This document shows, piece after piece, positions 50,453 to 59,112 of a stretch of 64,000 bases of DNA. The DNA is from Euryarchaeota archaeon UBA462. GTDB taxonomy: Archaea; Thermoplasmatota; Poseidoniia; Poseidoniales; Thalassarchaeaceae. The notes beneath the pieces are model-generated. The model was not told the DNA's origin. It ran no database searches and saw only the letters and a list, made by a program, of their open reading frames with translations. Numbering within the stretch: the first letter of the stretch is position 1; each line of letters opens with the position of its first letter. The stretch covers positions 2,421 to 66,420 of the forward strand of contig DAYD01000023.1 in NCBI GenBank assembly GCA_002506755.1. Direction: 5' to 3'. The position numbers and the translations under genes are program-made.

Positions 50453-51871
50453 CTACCTCTGGATTGACTTTATTTCAAGGAACTCTTCAAGACCATGCAC
50501 TCCAAGTTCTCTCCCCAGTCCAGATTTCTTGTACCCCCCAAATGGCGCAGTGACATTGAATAAGCCTCCATTGACACTCACTTGGCCAGTTCTAATTCTC
50601 CTTGCAACTCCGATTGCCCTTTGCTCATCACCAGACCAGACTCCTCCTGAGAGTCCATATTCCGAGTCATTAGCTAGTTCGATAGCCTCCTCTTCATCCG
50701 AGTAGCTGGTAATCGACAGGACCGGACCGAAAATCTCTTCTCTAAAAATGTCCATCTCAGGAGTCACATCTGCAAATATCGTAGGTTTGACATAGAAACC
50801 TCGATCTATGCCTTCTGGAAGACCTTCGCCTCCGGAAACTAATGTAGCCCCCTGCTCAATTCCACTTCTGATGTATGACGTGACACTCTCCTGTTGTTTT
50901 CTAGAAACCATCGGACCACACTTATTGCCCTCTACTCTTGGATCACCAACCGAATATTTTTCGATCTTTGCAGATATGACGTCGATTACCTCTTGCCTGG
51001 AATTCTCTGGGATTAGAAGTCTGGTTAGTGCAGAGCATTCCTGTCCTGAGTTTCCGAAGCAGGCGTGGATTGCTGATGATGCAGCCCTTGGAATATCTGC
51101 ATCATCTAGAATTATATTTGCACTCTTGCCCCCCAACTCCAGAGTTACTCTCTTTACCGTAGGTGCTGCTAATTCAGCTACTCTAACTCCCGCATTGGTA
51201 GATCCAGTGAAGCTTACCATATCCACTCCTCCGTGTCTTGACATCGCCTCCCCTATCTCCCTGCCATGGCCCGAGACCAGGTTGAAGACTCCTTTTGGGA
51301 CTCCAATTTCATGAAGCATATCAGCTAGAGCAAAGGCGTTCAATGGGGCCTCCTTTGATGGTTTTAGAACCATAGTGCATCCTGCTGCAATAGCTGGAGC
51401 CACCTTTCCAATTATCTGGTGAAGGGGGAAGTTCCAAGGAGTAATCATCGCAACCACGCCTATTGGTTCCTTAACAATCAGTGAGTTTCTGATCTCCTGC
51501 TCCCACGTATATCCTTCGAGTATCTTTGCGTATGATCTTGAAACTACCCTAGGAGTTCCAACCATCGCCATTCTAGAGTACTCGATTGGGGTTCCGACTT
51601 CTGAGGTGATGATAGTGGCTAGCTCTTCTGAATTATCTTTGATGGATGCCGAAAGTCGGTTTAGAATGTCCGCTCGTTCTGCTACCGAAGTACTTGACCA
51701 GGCTGGAAATGCCTTTCTGGCAGCCTGCACTGCGGCATCTACATCACTCTCTCTCGCAACTGGAACAGATCCTATGATCTCTTCATTGGCGGGGTTTACA
51801 ACTTCGATCTTTCCTTCTGTTTTGGGAGAAGTCCAAGCTCCATCGATGTATAGGTGTTTACGGTCGTACAT
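50453..51871 (-). CDS. Aldehyde dehydrogenase (NAD(P)-dependent)
   Basis: This 472-residue member oxidises aldehydes to acids. It has the NAD-binding PWNFPLHQ, the general base in LELGGKSANI, and the nucleophile in FGNSGQECSALTRLL, along with the EIFGPVLSI motif near the C-terminus. The start is placed at ATG 51871; the frame runs to 51910. Context with two crotonases suggests degradation of an aldehyde formed in acyl-CoA or amino-acid breakdown, but the substrate is not specified by sequence. Confidence 0.92.
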   Translation of the reverse strand: MYDRKHLYIDGAWTSPKTEGKIEVVNPANEEIIGSVPVARESDVDAAVQAARKAFPAWSSTSVAERADILNRLSASIKDNSEELATIITSEVGTPIEYSRMAMVGTPRVVSRSYAKILEGYTWEQEIRNSLIVKEPIGVVAMITPWNFPLHQIIGKVAPAIAAGCTMVLKPSKEAPLNAFALADMLHEIGVPKGVFNLVSGHGREIGEAMSRHGGVDMVSFTGSTNAGVRVAELAAPTVKRVTLELGGKSANIILDDADIPRAASSAIHACFGNSGQECSALTRLLIPENSRQEVIDVISAKIEKYSVGDPRVEGNKCGPMVSRKQQESVTSYIRSGIEQGATLVSGGEGLPEGIDRGFYVKPTIFADVTPEMDIFREEIFGPVLSITSYSDEEEAIELANDSEYGLSGGVWSGDEQRAIGVARRIRTGQVSVNGGLFNVTAPFGGYKKSGLGRELGVHGLEEFLEIKSIQR

Positions 51872-51939
51872 GATTGACCCAAGATGTTTCTTCTTATGAT
51901 ATTCATGCATTTCAATAGAGTGACCCCCACTCGAGTGTC

Positions 51940-52737
51940 ATGCCCGTTTCCACTGATATGCTCGAGGGGGGCGTTGCAGTCATCACAATGTCCCCGGCAG
52001 CCTCACAGAATACCTTCTCAAACACCCATTTTATACCGCTGCTTACTAACTTAGAGGAGGTAATGGCAAACCCTTCCTGCAGGTCCGTTGTAATTACTGG
52101 AACAGGAAAATTTTTCTCCTCTGGGGGAAATATTGACGATTTTTCTGAGGCTATAGACAAGGGAGAAATAGGCTCAAAAGTACAGGAAATGACTGGTAGG
52201 CTACATCCTCTTTTGTTGAAGATCAGGACTTCTGACAAGGTATTCGTATGCGCAATGAACGGGTCAGCTGCTGGTGGCGGACTCGGGTTGGCTTTGTCCT
52301 GCGATTATAGGGTATGCTCCCACGAAGCCAAGATCCCCTCAGCATTTTTCCGACTTGGACTTTCTCCCGATGGGGGAACGACATGGCTACTGCCAAGATT
52401 AGTGGGAAACCAGATTGCTCGCAAATTCTTCTTCAACTCAGAGGTTTGGTCCGCGGAACAGGCTTTGGAGTACGGAGCAATAGATGAATTGTCGGACTCC
52501 GAGCAACTTATGCCGAGATCAATAGAGGTAGCGAGGGAGTGGGGAAAGTGGTCATTGAGTTCACGAAGAGGAACAAAACAACTGCTAGATGCATCCACAT
52601 CGACGTTCTTTGAAACACAGCTACAATTCGAGCAGTCCTTGATGGTTGCATCTTCTCAGACCAAGGATTTCACCGAGGGAGTAAGGTCATTCAAAAATAG
52701 GCTGGAACCGTCGTTCAATAAATCAGAGGAGGAGTAA
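51940..52737 (+). CDS. PaaG-like enoyl-CoA isomerase (crotonase family)
   Basis: This 265-residue protein is a crotonase with AMNGSAAGGGLGLALSCDYRV as oxyanion strand, but the two hydratase glutamates are missing. FFRLGLSPDGGTTWLLPRLVG has the aspartate of the GLSPD motif, which in PaaG serves as the catalytic acid. It is therefore more likely an isomerase acting on unsaturated or oxepin-type CoA esters than a hydratase. It diverges from the aldehyde dehydrogenase gene and is followed at once by a SixA-like gene, likely on the same transcript. Confidence 0.75.
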   Translation: MPVSTDMLEGGVAVITMSPAASQNTFSNTHFIPLLTNLEEVMANPSCRSVVITGTGKFFSSGGNIDDFSEAIDKGEIGSKVQEMTGRLHPLLLKIRTSDKVFVCAMNGSAAGGGLGLALSCDYRVCSHEAKIPSAFFRLGLSPDGGTTWLLPRLVGNQIARKFFFNSEVWSAEQALEYGAIDELSDSEQLMPRSIEVAREWGKWSLSSRRGTKQLLDASTSTFFETQLQFEQSLMVASSQTKDFTEGVRSFKNRLEPSFNKSEEE

Positions 52738-52738
52738 T

Positions 52739-53197
52739 ATGCCCAGAAAACTGATTGTAATGAGGCATGCAAAGAGCAGCTGGAATAATCCTGACCTCGC
52801 AGACCACGACCGTCCATTAAATAAGCGAGGGGAAAGAGATTCGCCAAAAATTGCTGAAGAGATTAGCAAGAGGAATTGGACTCCTGATTTGATACTGCTG
52901 AGTAGCTCAACTAGAACAAGACAGACACTAGATGGAATGGGTAATCGATTTGATGGTATCATTTCGGAGATCAGACCAGGGATTTATCATGGAACAGTCC
53001 AGGATCTTCTAGCGGAGCTAGATAACATGGTTGAAGATGGAACGACAATGATCTTGGGCCACAATCCCGGTTCTGAACTTCTGATAAAACATCTGTCCGG
53101 ACAGTGGCACACTATGCCAACTGCCTCTGCGGCCTTACTTGTGGAGTCAAATGGAATTTGGGAAGTCGAAGATGTCCTACGACCCAAGGAGATCTAG
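52739..53197 (+). CDS. SixA-like phosphohistidine phosphatase
   Basis: A 152-residue histidine phosphatase with the catalytic VMRHAKSSW loop and LSSSTRTRQT, LGHNPGSELL at later conserved sites. It lacks an insert between the two active-site halves, typical of SixA. It may remove phosphate from phosphohistidine proteins or small molecules; no PTS or histidine kinase is near. GAGGAG lies about five bases before the ATG, which directly follows the stop of the crotonase gene. Confidence 0.82.
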   Translation: MPRKLIVMRHAKSSWNNPDLADHDRPLNKRGERDSPKIAEEISKRNWTPDLILLSSSTRTRQTLDGMGNRFDGIISEIRPGIYHGTVQDLLAELDNMVEDGTTMILGHNPGSELLIKHLSGQWHTMPTASAALLVESNGIWEVEDVLRPKEI

Positions 53198-53230
53198 AAC
53201 AGGGATGGCTGGGAATTTCATCAGACCAGG

Positions 53231-54046
53231 TTACATCAGGCTTTCATGATGATCAGGAACAAAAGTCTGCTCCGACATAGGAGGCCTAACGTAGCCTTTA
53301 GCAATCTTCCTATCAGGAAGCTCTATTGGAGATGGCGTTAGATCCTCATATTCGATCATAGAAAGTAGGTGTTTGATGCAGTTCAAATGAGCATGCCTCT
53401 TTATGTCAGAATTAACTACAAACCAAGGTGCCTGTTTTGTGTCAGTATGGGCGAACATGATATCCTTAGCTTCAGAGTACTCCTCCCATCTTGTCAGAGA
53501 CTCAAGATCCATTGGGCTGAGCTTCCACCTCTTGTGCGGCTCCTCAAGCCTGGCTCTGAACCTCTTTAGCTGTTCATCGTCTGATACCGAAAACCAATAC
53601 TTTATCAGAATAGTTCCAGATCTGAGTAACATTCTTTCAAACATCGGACAAGATCTCATGAATTCGTCATATTCCTCTTCATCGCAGAATCCCATTACCC
53701 TTTCTACGCCCGCTCTATTATACCAGCTGCGATCAAACAGCACTACTTCACCTGCTGCAGGCAGGTGATTTACGTACCTCTGGAAGTACCACTCTGTCTT
53801 CTGGCGATCAGTAGGGGCGGGCAGCGCGGCTACCCTTACAACCCTAGGGTTGAGGTACTGTGTAATTCTTTTAATCACGCCCCCTTTTCCTGCCGCGTCT
53901 CTTCCTTCAAATATGACTACTACCTTGAGTCCCTTTGCTTTGACCCATTCCTGGAGCTTAATTAGCTCCAGTTGAAGCCTGAAAAGCTCCTTACTGTACG
54001 GCTTCTTTCCTATTCTTTCGATTTTTTCACTTCCGTCTCCGCTCAT
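53231..54046 (-). CDS. ppk2: Polyphosphate kinase 2
   Basis: It transfers phosphate between polyphosphate and nucleotides. About 271 residues from ATG 54046, with GGGTGG about eight bases upstream. Walker A FEGRDAAGKGGVIKRIT and Walker B LFDRSWYNRAGVE are clear, and the lid region has RFRARLEEPHKRWKL. The single-domain length fits class I PPK2 enzymes, which usually phosphorylate nucleoside diphosphates. It is bacterial in flavour. The archaeal tpiA lies just upstream on the same strand. Confidence 0.93.
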   Translation of the reverse strand: MSGDGSEKIERIGKKPYSKELFRLQLELIKLQEWVKAKGLKVVVIFEGRDAAGKGGVIKRITQYLNPRVVRVAALPAPTDRQKTEWYFQRYVNHLPAAGEVVLFDRSWYNRAGVERVMGFCDEEEYDEFMRSCPMFERMLLRSGTILIKYWFSVSDDEQLKRFRARLEEPHKRWKLSPMDLESLTRWEEYSEAKDIMFAHTDTKQAPWFVVNSDIKRHAHLNCIKHLLSMIEYEDLTPSPIELPDRKIAKGYVRPPMSEQTFVPDHHESLM

Positions 54047-54117
54047 GGACAACCACCCTGGGATTGCCGACCTTGACAAAAGTGCTCTGGTCAGGTTAGC
54101 AAATATTGAATTTGATA

Positions 54118-54780
54118 TTAGAGGAAATAAACCAGATTTTCCAAAGATTCTAATTGGTCTTCAGACATAGTGACGCCACTAGCCAGAAGTACTCCAGAGG
54201 CTCCCAATTGTACAGCAACTTTCACGTCATCTCCAGTTTTGACTCCTGCCCCGCAAAGAACTCCAACACTAGAACACACTTCCTTTACGGCCTTTGCAGT
54301 ACCACTAACAATTCCCGGGTCAGCACTGGTCACCGATATTTCCCCTCCGATTAGCTCAGGGGGTTCAACGGCGACAAAGGTTGGCTCTAGATCTGATAGA
54401 GCGCGTGCCTCCTCTATGTTTGCAGCGCATGCGCAAATGCTGAATCCTTCCGGAGTTTGTTCCAGAAGCATAGCCACATGCTCCAGACTAACCTTATGCT
54501 CGGCGTGGTTTATCAGAGTCCCAGAGGCTCCCCTTTCGATAGCAGTGAGGGGGTGGAGCCATCCAGTGTTGGAGCCGAATCCAACTGGATCTAGGTGCTG
54601 GCACCATACCTCCAGACCCGGAGCAGCTTCCACAACCGACTCTACATCAAACGCAGAGACTGCTGCTACCAATCTTGCCGTTGTCTCGATCCCAGCCATT
54701 TTCCTCGCCAAATCCTCCGCAGAGGCTCCTTGGGCGGTTTCGTATGTTTTGAAATTCACAACTACAAGGGATTCGCTCAC
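54118..54780 (-). CDS. tpiA: Triosephosphate isomerase, archaeal type
   Basis: It interconverts dihydroxyacetone phosphate and glyceraldehyde 3-phosphate. At 220 residues this is the short archaeal form. VVNFKTYET gives the catalytic Asn-Lys, TLINHAEHK the histidine, and VAVEPPELIGG the catalytic glutamate; the phosphate-binding end reads CGAGVKTGDDV. It lies 45 bases after the nucleotidyltransferase gene and 71 before ppk2 on the same strand, so the three may be one transcript. Confidence 0.96.
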   Translation of the reverse strand: MSESLVVVNFKTYETAQGASAEDLARKMAGIETTARLVAAVSAFDVESVVEAAPGLEVWCQHLDPVGFGSNTGWLHPLTAIERGASGTLINHAEHKVSLEHVAMLLEQTPEGFSICACAANIEEARALSDLEPTFVAVEPPELIGGEISVTSADPGIVSGTAKAVKEVCSSVGVLCGAGVKTGDDVKVAVQLGASGVLLASGVTMSEDQLESLENLVYFL

Positions 54781-54825
54781 GCCTTTCCGAGCGTATTGGA
54801 CTCTTTGACAGTGACGGGGGATTGC

Positions 54826-55776
54826 CTATCCATGGTTTATGATTTCCCCAACTAAAGTGGTCTCGCTAGGAATTCTTACTCCAGCGCCGATCAAGCATCC
54901 ATCTAGGCTACAATTAGATCCAATTTCCGAGCCTTCCAAGATAACCGAATTCCGTATAGTTGTACCCTCTCCGATAGTGACTCCCGGTCCCATCGAGCTC
55001 GCATAGACTTTACCAGAATTCTTGGCATCCATGCCGAACCAAGAGTCATTTTCCACGAATCCACTGGAGAATTTGCCCACAGATATGCACACCTGGGTCG
55101 CCTCGACGAAAGATTCAGGAGTACCAGCATCAACAAACCATCCCTCGAAGGGATACCCATTTAGCCCTCCTGACGCAGAAAGCGTTTCGTATACATCTCT
55201 TTCTAAGCTGTGGGGGCTATCTGGCATCAGCTTGAAAATCTCAGGCTCCAAAATGTATGTGCCCGCGTTAATTAGATTGGAATAGGCTTCCTCGATTGGC
55301 GGCTTCTCTTGAAATCTCATAATCTTACCAGTTCTTTGTATGTAATCCGCAACGCCAAATCGAGAGGGGTCCTCTACCTCCCATAGGGAGATTGTTGCAA
55401 TCCCGCCCTTGGCTTTGTGGAATTCCATCATATCTTCAACCCTGAGACTAGTTATCAGGTCTCCATTGATTACGCAGAATGGACCACCTGAAAGATAATC
55501 TTTGCAATTCGCTATTGCTCCCCCGGTGCCTAGTGGTTCCTTCTCTTCGACAATCACCACTTCATAGGGGAGCGGTACATTTTGGAAATGATCTCGCATC
55601 TTTTCAATCCCATATCCAGCTGCTATAAGCAGCCGGTCAACTCGACTCTCAGGCAATACATCAACAACATGCTCGATCATCGTCTTGTCGAGGATTGGCA
55701 ACAGTGGTTTGGGGATTTTTTCTGTCCAAGGCCTTAGTCTCGTCCCAAAACCCCCTGCAAGAACAATCACATCCAT
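54826..55776 (-). CDS. Sugar-phosphate nucleotidyltransferase with left-handed beta-helix tail
   Basis: About 316 residues from ATG 55776. The catalytic domain begins VIVLAGGFGTRLRPWTEKIP with the G-x-G-T-R-L signature and KPLLPI, and CVINGDLITS carries the metal-binding Asp. The last 60 residues hold hexapeptide-like repeats (GPGVTIGEGTTIRNSVILEG). It probably activates a hexose 1-phosphate to an NDP-sugar for the glycosyltransferases elsewhere in the window; glucose or mannose cannot be decided. It diverges from sucC. Confidence 0.88.
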   Translation of the reverse strand: MDVIVLAGGFGTRLRPWTEKIPKPLLPILDKTMIEHVVDVLPESRVDRLLIAAGYGIEKMRDHFQNVPLPYEVVIVEEKEPLGTGGAIANCKDYLSGGPFCVINGDLITSLRVEDMMEFHKAKGGIATISLWEVEDPSRFGVADYIQRTGKIMRFQEKPPIEEAYSNLINAGTYILEPEIFKLMPDSPHSLERDVYETLSASGGLNGYPFEGWFVDAGTPESFVEATQVCISVGKFSSGFVENDSWFGMDAKNSGKVYASSMGPGVTIGEGTTIRNSVILEGSEIGSNCSLDGCLIGAGVRIPSETTLVGEIINHG

Positions 55777-55874
55777 GGCCATGCCATAGCACATAGCATT
55801 TCATGACTTCGTGACTCTTTTGATGAAAACCTCCAGCCGCATCGTTCAAGGGCATATCTCTAGTCGCAAGCGAT

Positions 55875-57086
55875 ATGAACATTCATGAATATCAGGCCAA
55901 GGCAATTTTTAGGGAATCTGGGGTCCCTGTTCAGGAAGGATTGCACTGCACATCAGTCCAACAGGCTCTATCCGCCTACGACTCTTTAGGTTCGAAAGTC
56001 GTGGCAGTCAAGAGTCAAATTCACGCTGGAGGAAGAGGGAAGGGTAAGCTACTTTCACCCAAATCTGGGAATCTAGTTATGGAAGGGGGGGTCAAGGTCG
56101 CATTTTCCCGAGATGAGGTCGAAGAATACTCTTCCAAAATCTTAGGCAACAATCTTGTCACGAAACAAACAGGACCTTCAGGCAAGATTGTTAACAATCT
56201 GTATATCGAATCCGGATGCGAAATAGCTCACGAATACTACCTTGCCCTTCTGGTAGATAGGGAAAGCGACTCGCTTCTAATCATGGGGTCTACGGAAGGT
56301 GGAGTAGACATTGAGGAAGTGGCTGAGACCAATCCTAAGGCGATTCACAAACAACGATTTTACCCATCTGAAGGGTTGGGTATCGACAAAGCTTCTTCCA
56401 TGGCAATATCATTAGGATTATCGGGGAAATCTCACGATCTTTTCGTAGAAATGGCTCTCAACCTATCCTCTTTATTCATAGAAAGAGATTGTTCAATGAT
56501 AGAAATAAATCCGCTTGTTAGATCCTCAGATGATAGAATAATTGCCTTAGATGCTAAGGTTAGCTTTGATGAAAGTGCTACATTTAGACATCCATGGAGG
56601 GATGAACTCAGGGATATCTCAGAGGAATCGGAGGTCGAAGTCAGAGCTAACGAGTTTGGCTTATCGTACGTTGATTTGGATGGCAATATTGGTTGCCTAG
56701 TAAACGGAGCTGGATTAGCAATGGCAACAATGGACGTCATCAAAATGTATGGTGGGGAACCTGCCAATTTCTTAGATATCGGAGGAGGAGCAAATAGCGA
56801 ATCAATCACGGCAGCCTTTGAAATAATCATTGAAGATCCTAACATTGAGGGCATTCTTGTGAATATATTTGGCGGGATAATTAGGTGCGACATGGTCGCC
56901 AGAAGCATTATTGAGGCATCAAATCAAACTGGTTTGAAAGTCCCTCTAGTTGTCAGGTTTTCCGGAACCAATCACAAAGAAGGAAGAAAGGTACTGGAAG
57001 AGAGCGAATTGAATGTTGTAACCGTGGGGACATTAGGTGATGCAGGCGAAGCGATAGTTAGTGCGCTAGGGGGTAGTGAAGAATGA
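55875..57086 (+). CDS. sucC: Succinyl-CoA ligase, beta subunit
   Basis: With SucD it makes succinate and ATP or GTP from succinyl-CoA in the citric acid cycle. The 403-residue protein starts MNIHEYQAKAIFRESGVPV and has the ATP-grasp KSQIHAGGRGKGKLL, with INPLVRS and DAKVSF at metal and nucleotide sites. Its stop overlaps the sucD start as ATGA. A GGCATATC box about 20 bases before the ATG may be its TATA element. The length is typical. Confidence 0.96.
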   Translation: MNIHEYQAKAIFRESGVPVQEGLHCTSVQQALSAYDSLGSKVVAVKSQIHAGGRGKGKLLSPKSGNLVMEGGVKVAFSRDEVEEYSSKILGNNLVTKQTGPSGKIVNNLYIESGCEIAHEYYLALLVDRESDSLLIMGSTEGGVDIEEVAETNPKAIHKQRFYPSEGLGIDKASSMAISLGLSGKSHDLFVEMALNLSSLFIERDCSMIEINPLVRSSDDRIIALDAKVSFDESATFRHPWRDELRDISEESEVEVRANEFGLSYVDLDGNIGCLVNGAGLAMATMDVIKMYGGEPANFLDIGGGANSESITAAFEIIIEDPNIEGILVNIFGGIIRCDMVARSIIEASNQTGLKVPLVVRFSGTNHKEGRKVLEESELNVVTVGTLGDAGEAIVSALGGSEE

Positions 57087-58012
57087 GTATCTGGATAAAC
57101 GAGGGCACAAAAGTTGTTGTACAGGGAATTACTGGAAGTCAAGGCACATTCCATGCCATTAGGATGGCAGAATATGGTACAGATATAGTCGGAGGAGTAA
57201 CGCCGGGGAAGGGTGGTCAGGAAATCGAGCTTCCGGGGAGGGTTGTTCCAGTTTTCAACGAAATGTCTGAAGCAATTACTACGACCGGCGCAGTTGCAAG
57301 TGTGATTTATGTTCCAGCCAGATTCGCAGCTCCAGCCATAACTGAGGCTGCAGACGCATTTCACGAGTTGAATGGTGAGGGGTTGGTAATATGCATAACT
57401 GAGGGAATACCAACCCTTGACATGGTGAGAGTAATTTCTCACTTGGAGAAAACACCTGGTGTTAGGCTGATAGGGCCAAATTGCCCGGGGATCATAACAC
57501 CAGGAGATAATGGAGGGTGCAAGATTGGAATCATGCCGGGGCACATACACGCCAAGGGCAGGATAGGAATCATATCAAAATCTGGCACTTTGACCTATGA
57601 GGCCGTTGCTCAAACGATGAGTGTTGGAGAGGGTCAGACAACTTGCGTAGGAATAGGGGGGGATCCGGTCAATGGTACTGGCTTCATTGAGTGCTTGGAG
57701 GCCTTTGAAAAAGACTCAGAAACCCAAGCCGTAGTTATGATTGGTGAGATAGGGGGAAATGCTGAGCAAGATGCAGCCGAATGGGCTAAGGACAACTTTT
57801 CAAAACCCATAGTTGGATTTGTAGCAGGAGCAACAGCGCCCCCTGGCAAGCGGATGGGTCATGCAGGTGCAATAATATCTGGGGGCAAGGGAACTGCAGA
57901 AGAGAAGTTCGCCGCTTTCGAAGATGCCGGCATATACATCGCTAGAGATCCATCAAAGATAGGAGAGGCATTAGTCACCGCTCTGGTGGATGCGGGACTA
58001 CGAGACTCTTAG
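57083..58012 (+). CDS. sucD: Succinyl-CoA ligase, alpha subunit
   Basis: It binds CoA and carries the phosphohistidine. The 309-residue protein shows GITGSQGTFH near its N-terminus, IGPNCPGIITPGD (CoA site) and the active-site His in GHAGAIISGGKGTAEEK. Its ATG lies in the sucC stop (ATGA), so the subunits are translated together. The following squalene/phytoene synthase gene starts 34 bases later on the same strand. Confidence 0.97.
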   Translation: MSIWINEGTKVVVQGITGSQGTFHAIRMAEYGTDIVGGVTPGKGGQEIELPGRVVPVFNEMSEAITTTGAVASVIYVPARFAAPAITEAADAFHELNGEGLVICITEGIPTLDMVRVISHLEKTPGVRLIGPNCPGIITPGDNGGCKIGIMPGHIHAKGRIGIISKSGTLTYEAVAQTMSVGEGQTTCVGIGGDPVNGTGFIECLEAFEKDSETQAVVMIGEIGGNAEQDAAEWAKDNFSKPIVGFVAGATAPPGKRMGHAGAIISGGKGTAEEKFAAFEDAGIYIARDPSKIGEALVTALVDAGLRDS

Positions 58013-58046
58013 GACTAAATACACCTAGGAACGACCGAGGCTAAAG

Positions 58047-59045
58047 ATGGCTGGAATTTTTAACTCCAAACTAGACTCGATTCTAGAAGGCACCTCCCGA
58101 TCTTTTTATTTGTCACTTAAGGAGCTTCCAAGGCCTATTCGAAGGCAAGTCAGCCTCCTCTATCTAATGGCTAGAACATCAGACACGATTGCTGACTCTG
58201 AATCAAGCACTCTAGACGATCGTCTCCAATTGCTCAGAGAATACGGCGGTTTCTGCCAGGGATCTATAGACGAGGGCCCAGATCTTTCTAATTTCGCCGA
58301 CCTTCAGTCCAACCAATCAGAAGCCAGGCTCCTAAATAATGCAGACGAGATCATATCAAAGATTGTAGAATTTGAAGATAGAGACAAAGATAGTATTAGG
58401 AGATGTCTGGGGATAATAATTAGCGGGCAAATTTTAGACTTAGAGAGATTCTCAAACACCTCTGGGAAGATAACATCATTATCAGAAGAATCGGAGTTAG
58501 ATGACTATGCCTACAGGGTAGCTGGAAGTGTTGGAGAGTTTTGGACTAGGATGTCTATCGACCACTTATTCGAAACAGATAAAGAAACGGAGGAAAAATT
58601 GTTTGAATGTGGAGTAAAATTTGGAAAGGCCCTCCAAATGATAAACATACTGCGAGACATCCCCTCCGATCTATCCATCGGAAGGTGTTACATTCCAGAA
58701 AATTCCCTAGAGGGGCACGGACTTATTCCAGAGGACTTGCTTAAACCCAGTAACATGGATAAATTTAGACCCCTGTACGATGAATTACTTGATTTGACCA
58801 CATCCCATCTAGATTCAGCGGTCCAATATATCGGATTGATCCCTCATGGGCAATTCAGACTAAGAGGGGCGTGCATGCTTCCGGTCATAATCGGAAGGAA
58901 GACCGTTTCCAAACTTAGGGAGGGAAACGTACTTGATCCAAAAAACAGGATAAAAATCGATCGTTCGGAGGTCCGAGGCCTAGTTAGGAAGATTGTGATG
59001 TCCGTTCCTTTCCAGAAAACTAGCAATAGTTTGTTAAATGGTTAA
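58047..59045 (+). CDS. Squalene/phytoene synthase family protein, first of a tandem
   Basis: 332 residues. ARTSDTIADSES carries the first aspartate-rich motif (Asp46, Asp50) and MINILRDIPSDLSIGRCYIP (about 198-217) the second with N-x-x-x-D. The second motif spacing and VAGSVGEFW resemble squalene synthases and HpnC-like enzymes more than phytoene synthases. It joins two prenyl diphosphates head to head; the product (squalene, presqualene diphosphate or phytoene) is not fixed by sequence. No squalene cyclase or phytoene desaturase is near. A second, diverged synthase follows 67 bases downstream. Confidence 0.85.
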   Translation: MAGIFNSKLDSILEGTSRSFYLSLKELPRPIRRQVSLLYLMARTSDTIADSESSTLDDRLQLLREYGGFCQGSIDEGPDLSNFADLQSNQSEARLLNNADEIISKIVEFEDRDKDSIRRCLGIIISGQILDLERFSNTSGKITSLSEESELDDYAYRVAGSVGEFWTRMSIDHLFETDKETEEKLFECGVKFGKALQMINILRDIPSDLSIGRCYIPENSLEGHGLIPEDLLKPSNMDKFRPLYDELLDLTTSHLDSAVQYIGLIPHGQFRLRGACMLPVIIGRKTVSKLREGNVLDPKNRIKIDRSEVRGLVRKIVMSVPFQKTSNSLLNG

Positions 59046-59112
59046 TTGAATAAGTTCTCTGCCATTTATTCAAACTCGACTCAATTAAGGCTCGCTTTCG
59101 GGAGACCTTCAA

